A DNA stretch of 64,000 nucleotides. Origin: Mya arenaria. Taxonomy: Eukaryota > Mollusca > Bivalvia > Myida > Myidae. Location of the stretch: assembly GCF_026914265.1 (NCBI RefSeq), contig NC_069136.1:12270356-12334355 (forward strand). Direction: 5' to 3'. A model generated the notes under the pieces. The model did not search any database, was not told where the DNA came from, and saw nothing but the letters and a program-made list of their open reading frames with translations. Shown here in pieces: positions 46,237 through 58,500 of the stretch (position 1 is the stretch's first letter; every line of letters begins with the position of its first letter). The position numbers and the translations under genes are program-made.

Positions 46237-46993
46237 CTGGAATGCTCACCTGACCATGGCTTTCCTGTTAAATATTTTTATGAAATGTGCCAGTGCTTGA
46301 CAAAACTTATATTCAATCTTGACCTATATTTGATAAAGACAAATCTTTTCTAATCCTACAATATCATTAACAACTTCTATAGAGTTAACATGAATCATCT
46401 ACGGGTATTTGTTGATCTAATTGAACTCCCCATTTGACCTAATTCTCAAGTTGTTGTTTTTTGTCAGATATAACAAATATTTGAACTCGATTAAAACTTC
46501 TTTCCGATCCGGTTTTCTTAGATTTAACCTAGTTATTGACCCAAGATGACACATAATCTTACTTGTCTGGGATTTCATCATGACAACCATTCTGACCAAT
46601 AATTAGAAGCATTTGTCTAAATTTGTGGCCTCTGTTCTGTTTTCTAACACTTGACCTAGTGACCTAGTTTTAACCTCAAATGACCCATATTTAACTGTGT
46701 CCAAAATTTCACCAGGACAATCATTTTGACCAATTTTTAGATTTGTCTACAATGGTTGTCTCTTGTGTAAACTAGCCTTTTCTTAGATTTGACCTAATGA
46801 CCTAGTTTTTTATGCAGGATGAAGCACTTTTAAATGTGTCCATGATATCATCAAGATAATCATTCAGACCAATTTTCAGCAATATTGGTTTAAAATCTGG
46901 CCTCTAGAGAGTAAACAAATGAGCTTTTGACAGACTAAAGACAAACGACAGCCACAATGCTCATCTTTGACCACTTCTTGGTCAGGTGAGATA
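46237..46993. mobile_element. About 750-bp dispersed element with GCTCACCTGACCA ends
   Basis: The left end AATGCTCACCTGACCATGG and right end TTGGTCAGGTGAGATAAAA are inverse over CTCACCTGACCA. Inside, three degenerate units repeat TTGACCTAGTGACCTAGTTT and ATTTCA.CA.GACAATCATT.TGACCAAT. No coding capacity. Confidence 0.75.
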
Positions 46994-47309
46994 AAAATTA
47001 AACAACAGGTTTTGATTAAATAACAAAAAACATAACATAAATAGTCTTGCACAACATAAATATAACATTAAATTTACATCATAAACACATAACCTAACAT
47101 ATACCCTATGAAGTTAAATCATAATATCGTTAAAACCCTAAAACAAGACTGACTTTCAAAGGCATGCATACATGTAATATCCATCGGCAGGGTGAAAAAA
47201 TTGTTTTATTTTTTGGGAATGTAATAAATACTAATGCAGACTAGATGGCTTTACAACAATGCATTTTCTTAAATAATATATATATAATCAATATAGTGCT
47301 TTTCAGTCA

Positions 47310-47800
47310 AAAACTAGAAATGTGTCCATAGGACACGGATGCCCCCACTTCGATTTTTTGTCACAGAAAATAAGCCATAATGATTTTTGAAGTATTTTTG
47401 GCAAAAAAGGGCCGTAACTCCTAAATGACTAAAGCGATTTCCATAACTATCGAACTTGATCAAGATATTATGGTCACAAACATGTGTTTAAAGTTTGGTG
47501 AGGATTGGACAAACAGTTTTCAAGAATTAGATCGGAAACAATCTTCGGGACGTATTTTTCAAGTCTTTTTTTGCAAATAAAGGGCCGTAACTCCTAAATG
47601 ACAAAAGCGATTTCCATGGCTAAGGAACTTGATCAAGATATTATGGTCACAAACATGTGTTTAAAGTTTGGTGAGGATTGGACAAACGGTTTTCAAGAAT
47701 TAGATCGGAAACAATCTTCGGGACGTACGTACGTACAGACAGACAGACGTACGTACGGACAAGGGCAACCCTATATGCCGCCACTTTGTGGGGGCATAAA
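47310..47800 (+). repeat. Dispersed repeat with duplicated core and GTAC-rich end
   Basis: GGGCCGTAACTCCTAAATGA to GATCGGAAACAATCTTCGGG occurs twice (from about 47409 and 47581, 172-bp offset). It ends with GGACGTACGTACGTACAGAC and CCACTTTGTGGGGGCAT, the inverse of the start GATGCCCCCACTT. Confidence 0.85.
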
Positions 47801-47899
47801 AACTAGTATGAATGAAATGTTTTTATAAATAGAAAATGCCAAAATAATGTCCAAGAGTATTTAATGACAATATACACCTAGTAGGCAATATTCCTCGGT

Positions 47900-48150
47900 T
47901 GTTCAGAGCAAAATCCCCTCGGAAGCCTCCCAAAAATATATACTGAGTATTTGAGAAATGGATGCATTTTTTTACATGTCAAAAATCCCCTGGACTTATG
48001 ACAAAATCCCCTAAAAATCTTAACAAAATCCCCTGGACTTGTGACAAATTCCCCTAAAAATCTTAACAAATTCCCCTGGAATTTTGACAAAATCCACTAG
48101 AAATCTGAACAAAATCCCCTGAAATGGTCTTTAGAAGTATGGCATATATG
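47900..48150 (-). repeat. Partial relative of the 24233-24932 element
   Basis: Repeated AAAATCCCCTGGACTT and ATCCCCTAAAAATCTTAACA motifs, then GGCATATATGGATGGG at the end, are the inverse of the CAGGGGGATTT motifs and CATACATGCCATAT terminus of that element. Confidence 0.6.
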
Positions 48151-49744
48151 GATGGGTATGAAATATAAAAATAATTTCTCCTTGGTAATAGAACTTCACA
48201 ATTTAAATGGAACAAATGAGTTCTTCAACTCCACAAGGGTTTGAATGGGGTTTGAATGAGGATTTAACAATAAGCACATAATTATATTTATAGCAATAAT
48301 TCTTAATACCTTGTTTTATATGGGCATGCCAGCAGTTAATATGGAGTAATATGTTCTGTAATTTTTAAGTGTTAGAGTAAGAATATAAATAATTTATTTA
48401 AGCATATAGTTGATTTTTTACATGTATATTTAGAGCAAAATTCATTCTTAATTTTTTTTATAAAGGGGCACTTTGTCACAGTCTCAGTAAATTAATTTAT
48501 TTAAAAAATATGTTTATGTTTTTTAAATGTTTTCAAATATCACAGGATATGTGGGATAGTTCAGTTAAAATTCAGGTTGCCGCTGATGGCACAGCTGTGA
48601 AATATCCCTGTAATTTGCTGCTTAATATACCATCAATGTTTGTTCAACATAAAAAAAATTGTAGGCAGAGTCCTTCAAACAGATTACAGCAAGCTATTGT
48701 ATGTTCATCAAATAAGCACAAATAATATCACTGATAGCATGTTTAGTCCTCACAATGCAAATAACAGCATCTGGTACAGTTCCAATAATGGCAGCAGCTT
48801 TTACAAAGGGGAGAAACTCACATTACACTTGTAATAAATTAAGGGAGAAGGGAGGCAACTCACAAAATGGCAGCAGTAGGTGCAAGTGGGATAACCCACA
48901 TTTGTGTGAATGAGAAGTAAGGGAGAGTATTCTCATCTGTCAGTGCGGCAAGGGGTCGGTAGCAACCAGGTAGGGAAAACACCGTTTCCAGAACTAGAAA
49001 ACATAGTAACCCATATAAATATCACAGGTTAACAAAGCACCCCTATTGGATGCCAACATTTCCAGATATGGAAAATTTCTATATCTGGAAACTTTGGTCA
49101 AAACATATAATATTGATATTTCTATATCTGGAAACGTTGGTCAAAGCATATATATATATATGACATCACCCATATAATTATCACGGTTTAACAAGGCATC
49201 GCTATTGGATGCCAACGTTCCAGAACTAAAAAACATAGTAACCTGCATAAATATCACTGTTTAACAAAGCATTGTTATTGGATGCCAAAGCTTGTTTGTT
49301 TCTCGCCATTTGCCTGTTGCAAAATGAGCATTAAAAAATCAAACAATTACTTGAGCAAGAGCGCTGGGTCATGTGCTGGTATTCAATAAGCAACTTAAAT
49401 TTAAGATAAGAAACTAAGTGTTTTGATTGCCCTGTATATTTAGCTGACCAATAGCCTGAATGAAATCACTGAGGCATGTCTAAGGATAAGGTCAATATTG
49501 AATACTGGCCATGGTTCAAGTTTTTGTTTGACTCCACAAACATTAATTCCAAGGGCGACTAAAGGCTATAATATAATGTTGTTCTTATATGCATACTAAA
49601 ACAACAAAAAATCATGATAATGATCATTTGAACCATACTATCTAAATACTGTTTTATGATGTTCTTTTATATTATGCAACAGCTTTGTATTAATTTAACT
49701 GCAGGGTCATAAGCTTCAGTTTTTAAAATAAAAAATTATATCAT
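48151..49744. repeat. Intergenic or 3' region of the ceramidase gene; locally repeated block at 48985-49290
   Basis: CCCATATAAATATCACAGG, AACAAAGCACCCCTATTGGA and GGATGCCAAC recur three times between 48985 and 49290. TTTCTATATCTGGAAAC repeats between the first two. No gene seen elsewhere. Confidence 0.65.
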
Positions 49745-52445
49745 CAACTGTGTAGATGTGTATGCCCTTATAGAGTGCTGGGAGGTTGTAGATGTGTATA
49801 CCCTTTTAGAGTGCAAGAAGGCTGTAGATGTGTATGCCCTTATGGAGTGCTTGGAGGCTGTAGATGTGTATACCCTTTTAGAGTGCAAGAAGGCTGTAGA
49901 TGTGTATGCCCTTATGGAGTGCTTGGAGGCTGTAGATGTGTATACCCTTTTAGAGTGCAAGAAGGCTGTAGATGTGTATGCCCTAATAGAGTGCTGGGAG
50001 GCTGTAGATGTGTATGTCTTAGAGTGCTGGGAGACTGTAGATGTGTATGCCCTAATAGAGTGCAAGAAGGCTGTAGATGTGTATGTCTTAGAGTGCTGGG
50101 AGGCTGTAGATGTGTATACCCTTTTAGAGTGCAAGAAGGCTGTAGATGTGTATGCCCTAATAGAGTGCAAGAAGGCTGTAGATGTGTATGTCTTAGAGTG
50201 CTGGGAGGCTGTAGATGTGTATACCCTTTTAGAGTGCAAGAAGGCTGTAGATGTGTATGCCCTAATAGAGTGCTGGGAGGTTGTAGATGTGTATACCCTT
50301 TTAGAGTGCAAGAAGGCTGTAGATGTGTATACCCTTTTAGAGTGCAAGAAGGCTGTAGATGTGTATGCCCTAATAGAGTGCAGGGAGGTTGTAGATGTGT
50401 ATGCCCTAATAGAGTGCTGGGAGGTTGTAGATGTGTATACCCTTTTAGAGTGCAAGAAGGCTGTAGATGTGTATGCCCTAATAGAGTGCAAGAAGGCTGT
50501 AGATGTGTATGTCTTAGAGTGCTGGGAGGCTGTAGATGTGTATACCCTTTTAGAGTGCAAGAAGGCTGTAGATGTGTATGCCCTAATAGAGTGCTGGGAG
50601 GCTGTAGATGTGTATTCCCTTTTAGAGTGCAAGAAGGCTGTAGATGGGTATACCCTTTTAGAGTGCAAGAAGGCTGTAGATGTGTATACCCTTTTAGAGT
50701 GCAGGGAGGCTGTAGATGTGTATGCCCTAATAGAGTGCTGGGAGGTTGTAGATGTGTATGCCCTTACGGAGGCTGTAGATGTGTATGCCTTAGAGTGTAG
50801 GAAGGCTGTAGATGTGTATGCCCCTATAGAGTGCATGGAGGCTGTAGATGTGTATGCCTTAGAGTGCTTGGAGGCTGTAGATGTGTATGCCCTTATAGAG
50901 TGCATGGAGGCTGTAGATGTGTATGCCCTTATAGAGTGCATGGAGGCTGTAGATGTGTATGCCCTTATGGAGGCTGTAGATGTGTATGCCTTAGAGTGTA
51001 GGAAGGCTATAGATGTGTATGCCCCTATAGAGTGCATGGAGGCTGTAGATGTGTATGCCTTAGAGTGTAGGAAGGCTGTAGATGTGTATGCCCCTATAGA
51101 GTGCATGGAGGCTGTAGATGTGTATGCCCTTATAGAGTGCATGGAGGCTGTAGATGTGTATGCCTTAGAGTGCATGAAGGCTGTAGATGTGTATGCCCTT
51201 ATAGAGTGCATGGAGGCTGTAGATGTGTATGCCTTAGAGTGCATGGAGGCTGTAGATGTGTATGCCTTAGAGTGTAGGAAGGCTGTAGATGTGTATGCCC
51301 TTATGGAGTGCATGGAGGCTGTAGATGTGTATGCCTTAGAGTGTAGGAAGGCTGTAGATGTGTATGCCCTTATAGAGTGCATGGAGGCTGTAGATGTGTA
51401 TGCCTTAGAGTGTAGGAAGGCTGTAGATGTGTATGTCTTAGAGTGTAGGAAGGTTGTTGATGTGTATGCCCTTATGGAGTGCAGGGAGGCTGTAGATGTG
51501 TATGCCTTAGAGTGTAGGAAGGCTGTAGATGTGTATGCCTTAGAGTGCAGGGAGGCTGTAGATGTGTATGCCTTAGAGTGTAGGAAGGCTGTAGATGTGT
51601 ATGCCTTAGAGTGTAGGAAGGCTGTAGATGTGTATGCCTTAGAGTGTAGTAAGGCTGTAGATGTGTATGCCTTAGAGTGTAGGAAGGCTGTAGATGTGTA
51701 TGCCCTTATAGAGTGCATGGAGGCTGTAGATGTGTATGCCTTAGAGTGTAGGGAGGCTGTAGATGTGTATGTCTTAGAGTGTAGGAAGGCTGTAGATGTG
51801 TATGCCTTAGAGTGTAGGAAGGCTGTAGATGTGTATGCCTTAGAGTGTAGGAAGGCTGTAGATGTGTATGCCTTAGAGTGTAGGAAGGCTGTAGATGTGT
51901 ATGCCTTAGAGTGCAGGGAGGCTGTAGATGTGTATGCCTTAGAGTGTAGGAAGGCTGTAGATGTGTATGCCTTAGAGTGTAGGAAGGCTGTTGATGTGTA
52001 TGCCCTTATGGAGTGCAGGGAGGCTGTAGATGTGTATGCCTTAGAGTGTAGGAAGGCTGTAGATGTGTATACCCTTATGGAGTGCAGGGAGGCTGTAGAT
52101 GTGTATGCCTTAGAGTGTAGGAAGGCTGTAGATGTGTATGCCTTAGAGTGTAGGAAGGCTGTAGATGTGTATGCCCTTATAGAGTGCATGGAGGCTGTAG
52201 ATGTGTATGCCTTAGAGTGTAGGAAGGCTGTAGATGTGTATGCCCTTATGGAGTGCAGGGAGGCTGTAGATGTGTATGCCTTAGAGTGTAGGAAGGCTGT
52301 AGATGTGTATGCCTTAGAGTGTAGGAAGGCTGTAGATGTGTATGCCTTAGAGTGTAGGAAGGCTGTAGATGTGTATGCCTTAGAGTGTAGGGAGGCTGTA
52401 GATGTATATACCCTTTTAGAGTGCAGGAAGGCTGTAGATGGGTGG
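49745..52445. repeat. 2.7-kb minisatellite of 33/36-bp units, open on both strands
   Basis: About 80 units begin GCTGTAGATGTGTATGCC and differ in their tails: TTAGAGTGTAGGAAG (33 bp), CTTATAGAGTGCATGGAG (36 bp), and CTTTTAGAGTGCAAGAAG (36 bp). A few 27-bp units also occur. All length changes are multiples of three, so the plus strand stays open for about 909 codons (AVDVYALECRK units) and the minus strand for about 911 (AYTSTAFLHSK units). In the first kilobase a second plus frame is open too. The left third is built of alternating 36-bp types; the right two thirds mostly of 33-bp units. It lies just beyond the candidate last exon of the minus-strand ceramidase gene. Confidence 0.95.
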
Positions 52446-52509
52446 TTTGTCTGGTTCTGGGAGTTGAACATTGCTTATCTTGAATGAAAACATTATGTAA
52501 AAATGCAGC

Positions 52510-52557
52510 TTATTTCACGTCAACATCATATCCATTGTTGTTCTGTAGCCAGTGCAC
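52510..52557 (-). CDS. ACER3: Candidate last exon of the ACER3-like gene
   Basis: An AG acceptor (ATATATCAGCAG) with a weak pyrimidine tract precedes VHWLQNNNGYDVDVK and TAA. Phase 0 fits the donor at 56291, and the tail length is close to that of human ACER3. Sequence similarity to the family tail is slight. It lies about 65 bp from the 2.7-kb minisatellite, which would then sit in the 3' UTR. Confidence 0.3.
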   Translation of the reverse strand: MHWLQNNNGYDVDVK

Positions 52558-55500
52558 CTGCTGATATATTTTACATAACCCATTACCCTATTATACCATG
52601 GTAGGTTACACCAAACTAATATTTTTATATGCAACAAATAATTTGTGCACAGGGGGTAGATTTGATACCGCCCTGCACTTCAATTAGGTCAAACACAGTA
52701 CACATGTTACACATTGCAGGCAGTTGATATTCCATTTGATTATTAATGAAGTAATGTCAAAATAGCATGTTATTAAGATAAAAAAAACAAAATCTCTTCA
52801 GTGCAATTTAAATGTACCGGATATAAGGAAGTTCATTGACAAAATTTATGAAACCAAAATATATAAGAAATTATTGTCTTAATCATTACTAATAACAGCT
52901 TGGGATGGAAATATTTTAATATTAAAGTTTTCTGTGTTAATAAAAATGGGCAGCTTCTGATTATGGCACTTTTCTGTGTTAGTGATATTAGGGACAGCTT
53001 CTTGCTATGGGAGTTTTCCACTTATTCATAATGGTCAGCAGATTTCACAGCTAAGTATGGGACACACTGGAACCAGTACTGAAATACACCAGACATTTAA
53101 CACTTACATTGGGAAAACTCACATGTAACAGTACTTAAGGATTGATTGCATTTTTTCTTGCATTTATGCTGTATGAACGGTCATTGGCTCTGCCTGCCAC
53201 AGGGCTTCCATTAAGAATTTGAAACTGGAAGTATGAACTTCCTTTCCATCAATTTTGGAAGTTTTTCACTGAAATATGGTAGTTTAAGTCTTCCGAATAC
53301 AAAATCTTTTTCCACTTTTTTTCAAATAGTAAGTTAAAAATTATTTTATTTGCAACTTTAATATGCCAAGTTCATAGACTTATATTATAATAATAAATTT
53401 ACCTTAAACACTGATTTGAATTGTGCCAATAAAAGTAAAATTGACACAAGGTTTTGATATTTTTAATTTCCAAGCTTTCAACTTTCAAAGTTATCAAAGT
53501 TTTTGTACATCCAAGAAATCAATTTTGGAAGATTGACCAATTTCTACGGAGTAATATACTTTCAAACTTTCTCTAATGGAAGCCCTGTGCTCACTTGCCT
53601 CACTCTGCATACAGCATAAACGCAAGAAAAATGCAATCAATACTAATATTTGCATTTTAAATAAGTTTTCATTACTGTTAAAGTTAGTTATATCTTTAAT
53701 TTAGTATTTGTTCTTAAAGAAATGTAACCAACATCATCCATTTGTATAAAAGAAAAGCTGATATTTGTAATGTCGTATATCATTGGTTTAATGATCTCGT
53801 GCTAACCCAATATGAGGGCATTGAAATAATCAATGACGTCATAACTCATTGCGTGTTATACAATAAAAATGTCAAGCTTTATGTATATAAATGACTAGGT
53901 GAATGTAAAATTTTTAAAATGGACAGGGCTCAAGTATTCATAAAACATTGTAAGTCATTTCCAAACTTCAGTGTAATTTTGGAAATTTAATTGTCAAATA
54001 CAAATAAGTTTGTAATTGATTTCAACATTAATGTTTGTATTTGAAAAAAATTAATAAGACGAAAGACTTTCAGAAATCATAACGTAATTATATCATATAA
54101 CAACAATAATGAACCTTAATTAGAAAATGACTGAATAATTCATGGGGATATCAGATGCCAGAAAGTACCATACTTTATTCAAACAAGGTTATGGTAACTT
54201 CTGGCAATATTCCAACAAATTATGTTTTATGAACAGTCGGTCCCTGGAGGTCGTAACTAAAACACAACTGTGAAAAGAGATCTTTCAAAAGCACAAACAA
54301 GAGTTGACAAGAGCGGTCATAGACAGCTATATCCCCCGCCTCATGGGGCATTTTTTGAAACGAAAGCCAATCAATAGTAAGGGTAGTTTCTCAGGAACAT
54401 AAGAAATGCGTAAAATTAAGAAAGGGCAATAACTCTTTCAAATACGGTCAAATTGCAAAAGCCTGACAATATGCACTGCATCACTTTATAGTCATCAACG
54501 TAAGTGGAGTTGCAAAGAAACCAATTTTAAATGTAAAATAAGCAAAGGGCAATAACTCTTTCAAAAAAGGTCAAATCAGGTAAGCCCGACAATATGCGCT
54601 GCTTCACTTTATGATCATCAATCTGTGAAAGTTTGGTAGAAATCGCATGAAAAATGTAAGAGCAGTTGTGAAGAAACCAATTTTAAAGGTAAAATAAGCA
54701 AAGGGCAATAACTCTTTCAAAAATGGTCAAATCAAGAAAGCCCGACAATATGCACTGCTTCACTTTATGATCATCAATCTGTGAAAGTTTGGTAGAAATC
54801 ACATGAAAAACGTTAAGAGCAGTTGCGAAGAAACCAATTTTAAATGTAAAATAAGCAAAGGCCAATAACTCTTTCAAAAATGGTCAAATCAGGAAAGCCC
54901 GACAATATGCGCTGCTTCACTTTATGATCATCAATCTGTGAAAGTTTGGTGAAACCGCATGAAAAACGTAAGGAGGTGCGAAGAAACCAATTTTAAATGT
55001 AAAATAAGCAAAGGCCAATAACTCTTTCAAAAATGGTCAAAGCAGGAAAGCCCGACAATATGCGCTGCTTCACTTTATGATCATCAATCTGTGAAAGTTT
55101 GGTAGAAATCGCATGAAAAACGTAAGAGCAGTTGTGAAGAAACCAATTTTAAAGGTAAAATAAGCAAAGGGCAATAACTCTTTCAAAAATGGTCAAATCA
55201 GGAAAGCCCAACAATATGCACTGCTTCACTTTATGATCATCAATCTGTGAAAGTTTGGTAGAAATCACATGAAAAACGTAAAAGCAGTTGCAAAGAAACC
55301 AATTTTAAATGTAAAATAAGCAAAGGCCAATAACTCTTTCAAAAATGGTCAAATCAGGAAAGCCCGACAATATGCGCTGCTTCACTTTATGATCATCAAT
55401 CTGTGAAAGTTTGGTAGAAATCGCATGAAAAACGTAAGAGGAGTTGCGAAGAAACCAATTGTAAATGTAAAATAAGCAAAGGGCAATAACTCTTTCAAAA

Positions 55501-58500
55501 ATGGTCAAATCAGGAAAGCTCGACAATATGCGCTGCTTCACTTTCTGATCATCAATCTGTGAAAGTTTGGTAGAAATCGCATGAAAAACGTAAGAGGAGT
55601 TGCGAAGAAACCAATTTTAAATGTAAAATAAGCAAAGGGCAATAACTCTTTCAAAAATGGTCGAATCGAGAAAGCCCGACAATATGCGCTGCTTCACTTC
55701 ATGATCATCAATCTGTGAAAGTTTGGTAGAAATCGCATGAGAAATGTAAGAGGAGATGCAAAGAAATGAATGTGGGCCGGACGGATGCACACACACACAC
55801 ACACACAGAATCGCGCCTACCATTACTATATCCCCTCGCCTTTTCAAGGCGGGGGATAAAAACCGTTATCCAAGGACCATGCTCATGAACAGTCTAAAGT
55901 CTGAGTTCAAACCCAGGTGGCATAACTGCAAAACTTCATTCCATTGTAACGTGTATTGATGATGAATTTTGCAAGATTTAAAATAAATCAATCTACGGTA
56001 TTTTTTTTTAATAAATGGAATAGAGGAGATTCTTTGTAATCTAATAAAAGTGTTTTCGAAGGTCTGAGTCAGGACTCACACTTGAGATTGGTCATAATCT
56101 TTGTCCCGGTTTTCAGATGTTTCATTGACAGCAATTATTGAATGCAGCACTGTCAAAGACAGGGGGAAGCCGTTATTCAGTTTAAATTCTCACCCAGTCA
56201 TAACAAATGATCTAAATCATTCCAAAAATAAATTACTACACTGTGATGGCAGTACAATCACAAATAGCAACATAATTAATACACACTTACTTTAATTTTA
56301 GTTTTATATCCTAAAACAGAAAGTCGTGCATCAGCCCTGAAACAAAACACAAAAAACAACAAATAGTATTGTAGATTAAAACATTTTAAGACAAGAGGCC
56401 CATGAGGTCCTATGAATCGCCGACATGGCTTTTATAGTCATTTTCAATTTTATCAATTTCAAGGGGCCATAACTCAGTAATACATGTGGTATCTGGCTGG
56501 TTTACGAAAGGAATTGTGATTAAGTCCATATCTTACTACTGTATAAGTCAAGTAAACATGTATCAAATAATAAATGAAAGCTCTATTTTGTTCACAAGCT
56601 AAATTATAGCAATTTTGACAATTTCAAGGGCCATAATCTAGTCATGCAAGGGTAGATCTGGCGATATCTTTTCGAAATGAACTTAGGTCTCATCAATGTT
56701 TCACAACTGTGCTAGTTTGGTTAAGATCAGAAATGGAGGTTTTATTGTGCTCACAAGCCGTGTTATAGCAATTTTGACAACTTCAAGGCACATAATCTAG
56801 TTATGCGGATGTGTCTGGTAGTCGAAAAAACCATCATATAAGTATCTTCCATGGCCGAGAGTGTAAGATAGGTTCATTCCGACCCGAGCGTAGGGTGTTT
56901 TGCGGAAACAAGGTTTATCGAGTTTCCGCAAAACACCCTGCGCGAGGGTCGGGATGAAACTATCTTACACGAGCGGCTATGGTAGATGCTTTTTCTCCCA
57001 CCTCAGTTTAACAAAATTAATTTAAAATGTATTTTTTGCTGGAACTCTTTTGTGCTTAGTGAAAATAATTGCGATGGCACGTGGTTGTCATGGATACGCG
57101 TGCAGTGATCCAGTTAATGTTAATAGTCAAATCGGTCTTTTTAAATAGTTCTAAGGAAAATGAAGCATTATTTCTTGAATGGTGCGTGAAAACTGTTTTA
57201 TGGTGACATTTGAAGCAAGAAATAATTAATTAGCGTTCTAAATATTATCATAAGACAACATTTCCTTGATGCTACTGACGACAGTCTTCAACAATGGAGG
57301 TTATTATAATGTGGTGACCGTTAAAAAGGAGTTCCATACGGGCATTTATCATTGCCCGTGGGCAAGGTAAGAATATCTAGCATGGTTAAATTATTGGATC
57401 TACTTATCTGAGGTGGGAGAATAAAGTATCTCACTAGTACTACTGTATAAGTGAAGTAGACATCAGGCTTCAATTTCTTGGAACTTCTTAAGTCCCTTAT
57501 AACAGGATTAAGCTAAGCTCAATAATTTCTGTCTTTCAATAATTTGCAATATATTTACTTCTTTAAGAGTTTTTATGCTTTAGATAGGAATTATGATTAT
57601 GATAATCACAATTTACAATTTTTCATTAATCAAAATCCAATTTAAGTATGTACTTAGCCTTATTGAAATAAGCTACTTAAGCCTGTTAAGCCTAATTAGT
57701 TTCGAGAAATTGGGGCCAGGTGATAAAGGTATACTTTCGGAGTACAGGTTGTCTCCCTTAATCTGTAATTTTTACCTGACTAACAAAGGCAAGGGAGAGT
57801 AAAACAAAAAAACAAGTATCTCTCTCTTTATATACCACTTGGCTAAAATAGCAATTTTGATAATTTCAAGGGCTGCTTTCCAGTCACACATGGGGGGATC
57901 TTACTGGTTTAATATAGGGACTGAACTCTTATGGATATCTACTGAATAGGTTTGGTTAAGATACAATCAAAAATGAAGACTTTATCATGTTCACAAGCAA
58001 TTGTTAACAGACAGATGCAGAGACGGCAGACACTGTGCCATCACATACACTATTCTGGTTTTTGGCCAGTAAAGCTAAAAATGTAACATGTTTGTAGGAC
58101 TGTTTATATATTATGAAAAGTATGATTAAAATATAAACAAACACTTTTTTCTCATTAATCCTATTTCATTTTCTTACCCAAACACAATTCCAAGGTATGT
58201 TCCGATTCCGGCCAGTATATGCCACCAAGCATGGAACTCAAACAATGGCGACAGGAATCCTGTGTGATATCTCATGGCTCTGTAATGTCATATAGCATAC
58301 ATGTATATCATTTAGCCTTAAGTATTTAAGTGGGCATGGTATAACAGGTTATATTAAACATGTTATCTTTGGAGGTATTGGGCTGTACAAGAAAGTGTGA
58401 TATCTTTGGAGGTATTGGGCTGTACAAGAAAGTATGTTATCTTTAGTGGTATTGGGCTGTACAAGAAAGTGTGTTATCTTTGGAGGTATTGGGCTGTACA

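Noticed and set aside
49745..52445. CRISPR-like array of short repeats
   Set aside because: There are no unique spacers: units are contiguous variants of one sequence in a eukaryotic genome. It is a minisatellite.
54683..55847. Repeated minus-strand open frames with a shared FERVIALCLFYI phrase
   Set aside because: Identical phrases arise from the 155-bp repeat units; no gene context.
54296..55861. Helitron end (hairpin near GGCGGGGGATA)
   Set aside because: A hairpin-like terminus is present, but the expected CTRR 3' end and TC 5' end were not seen.
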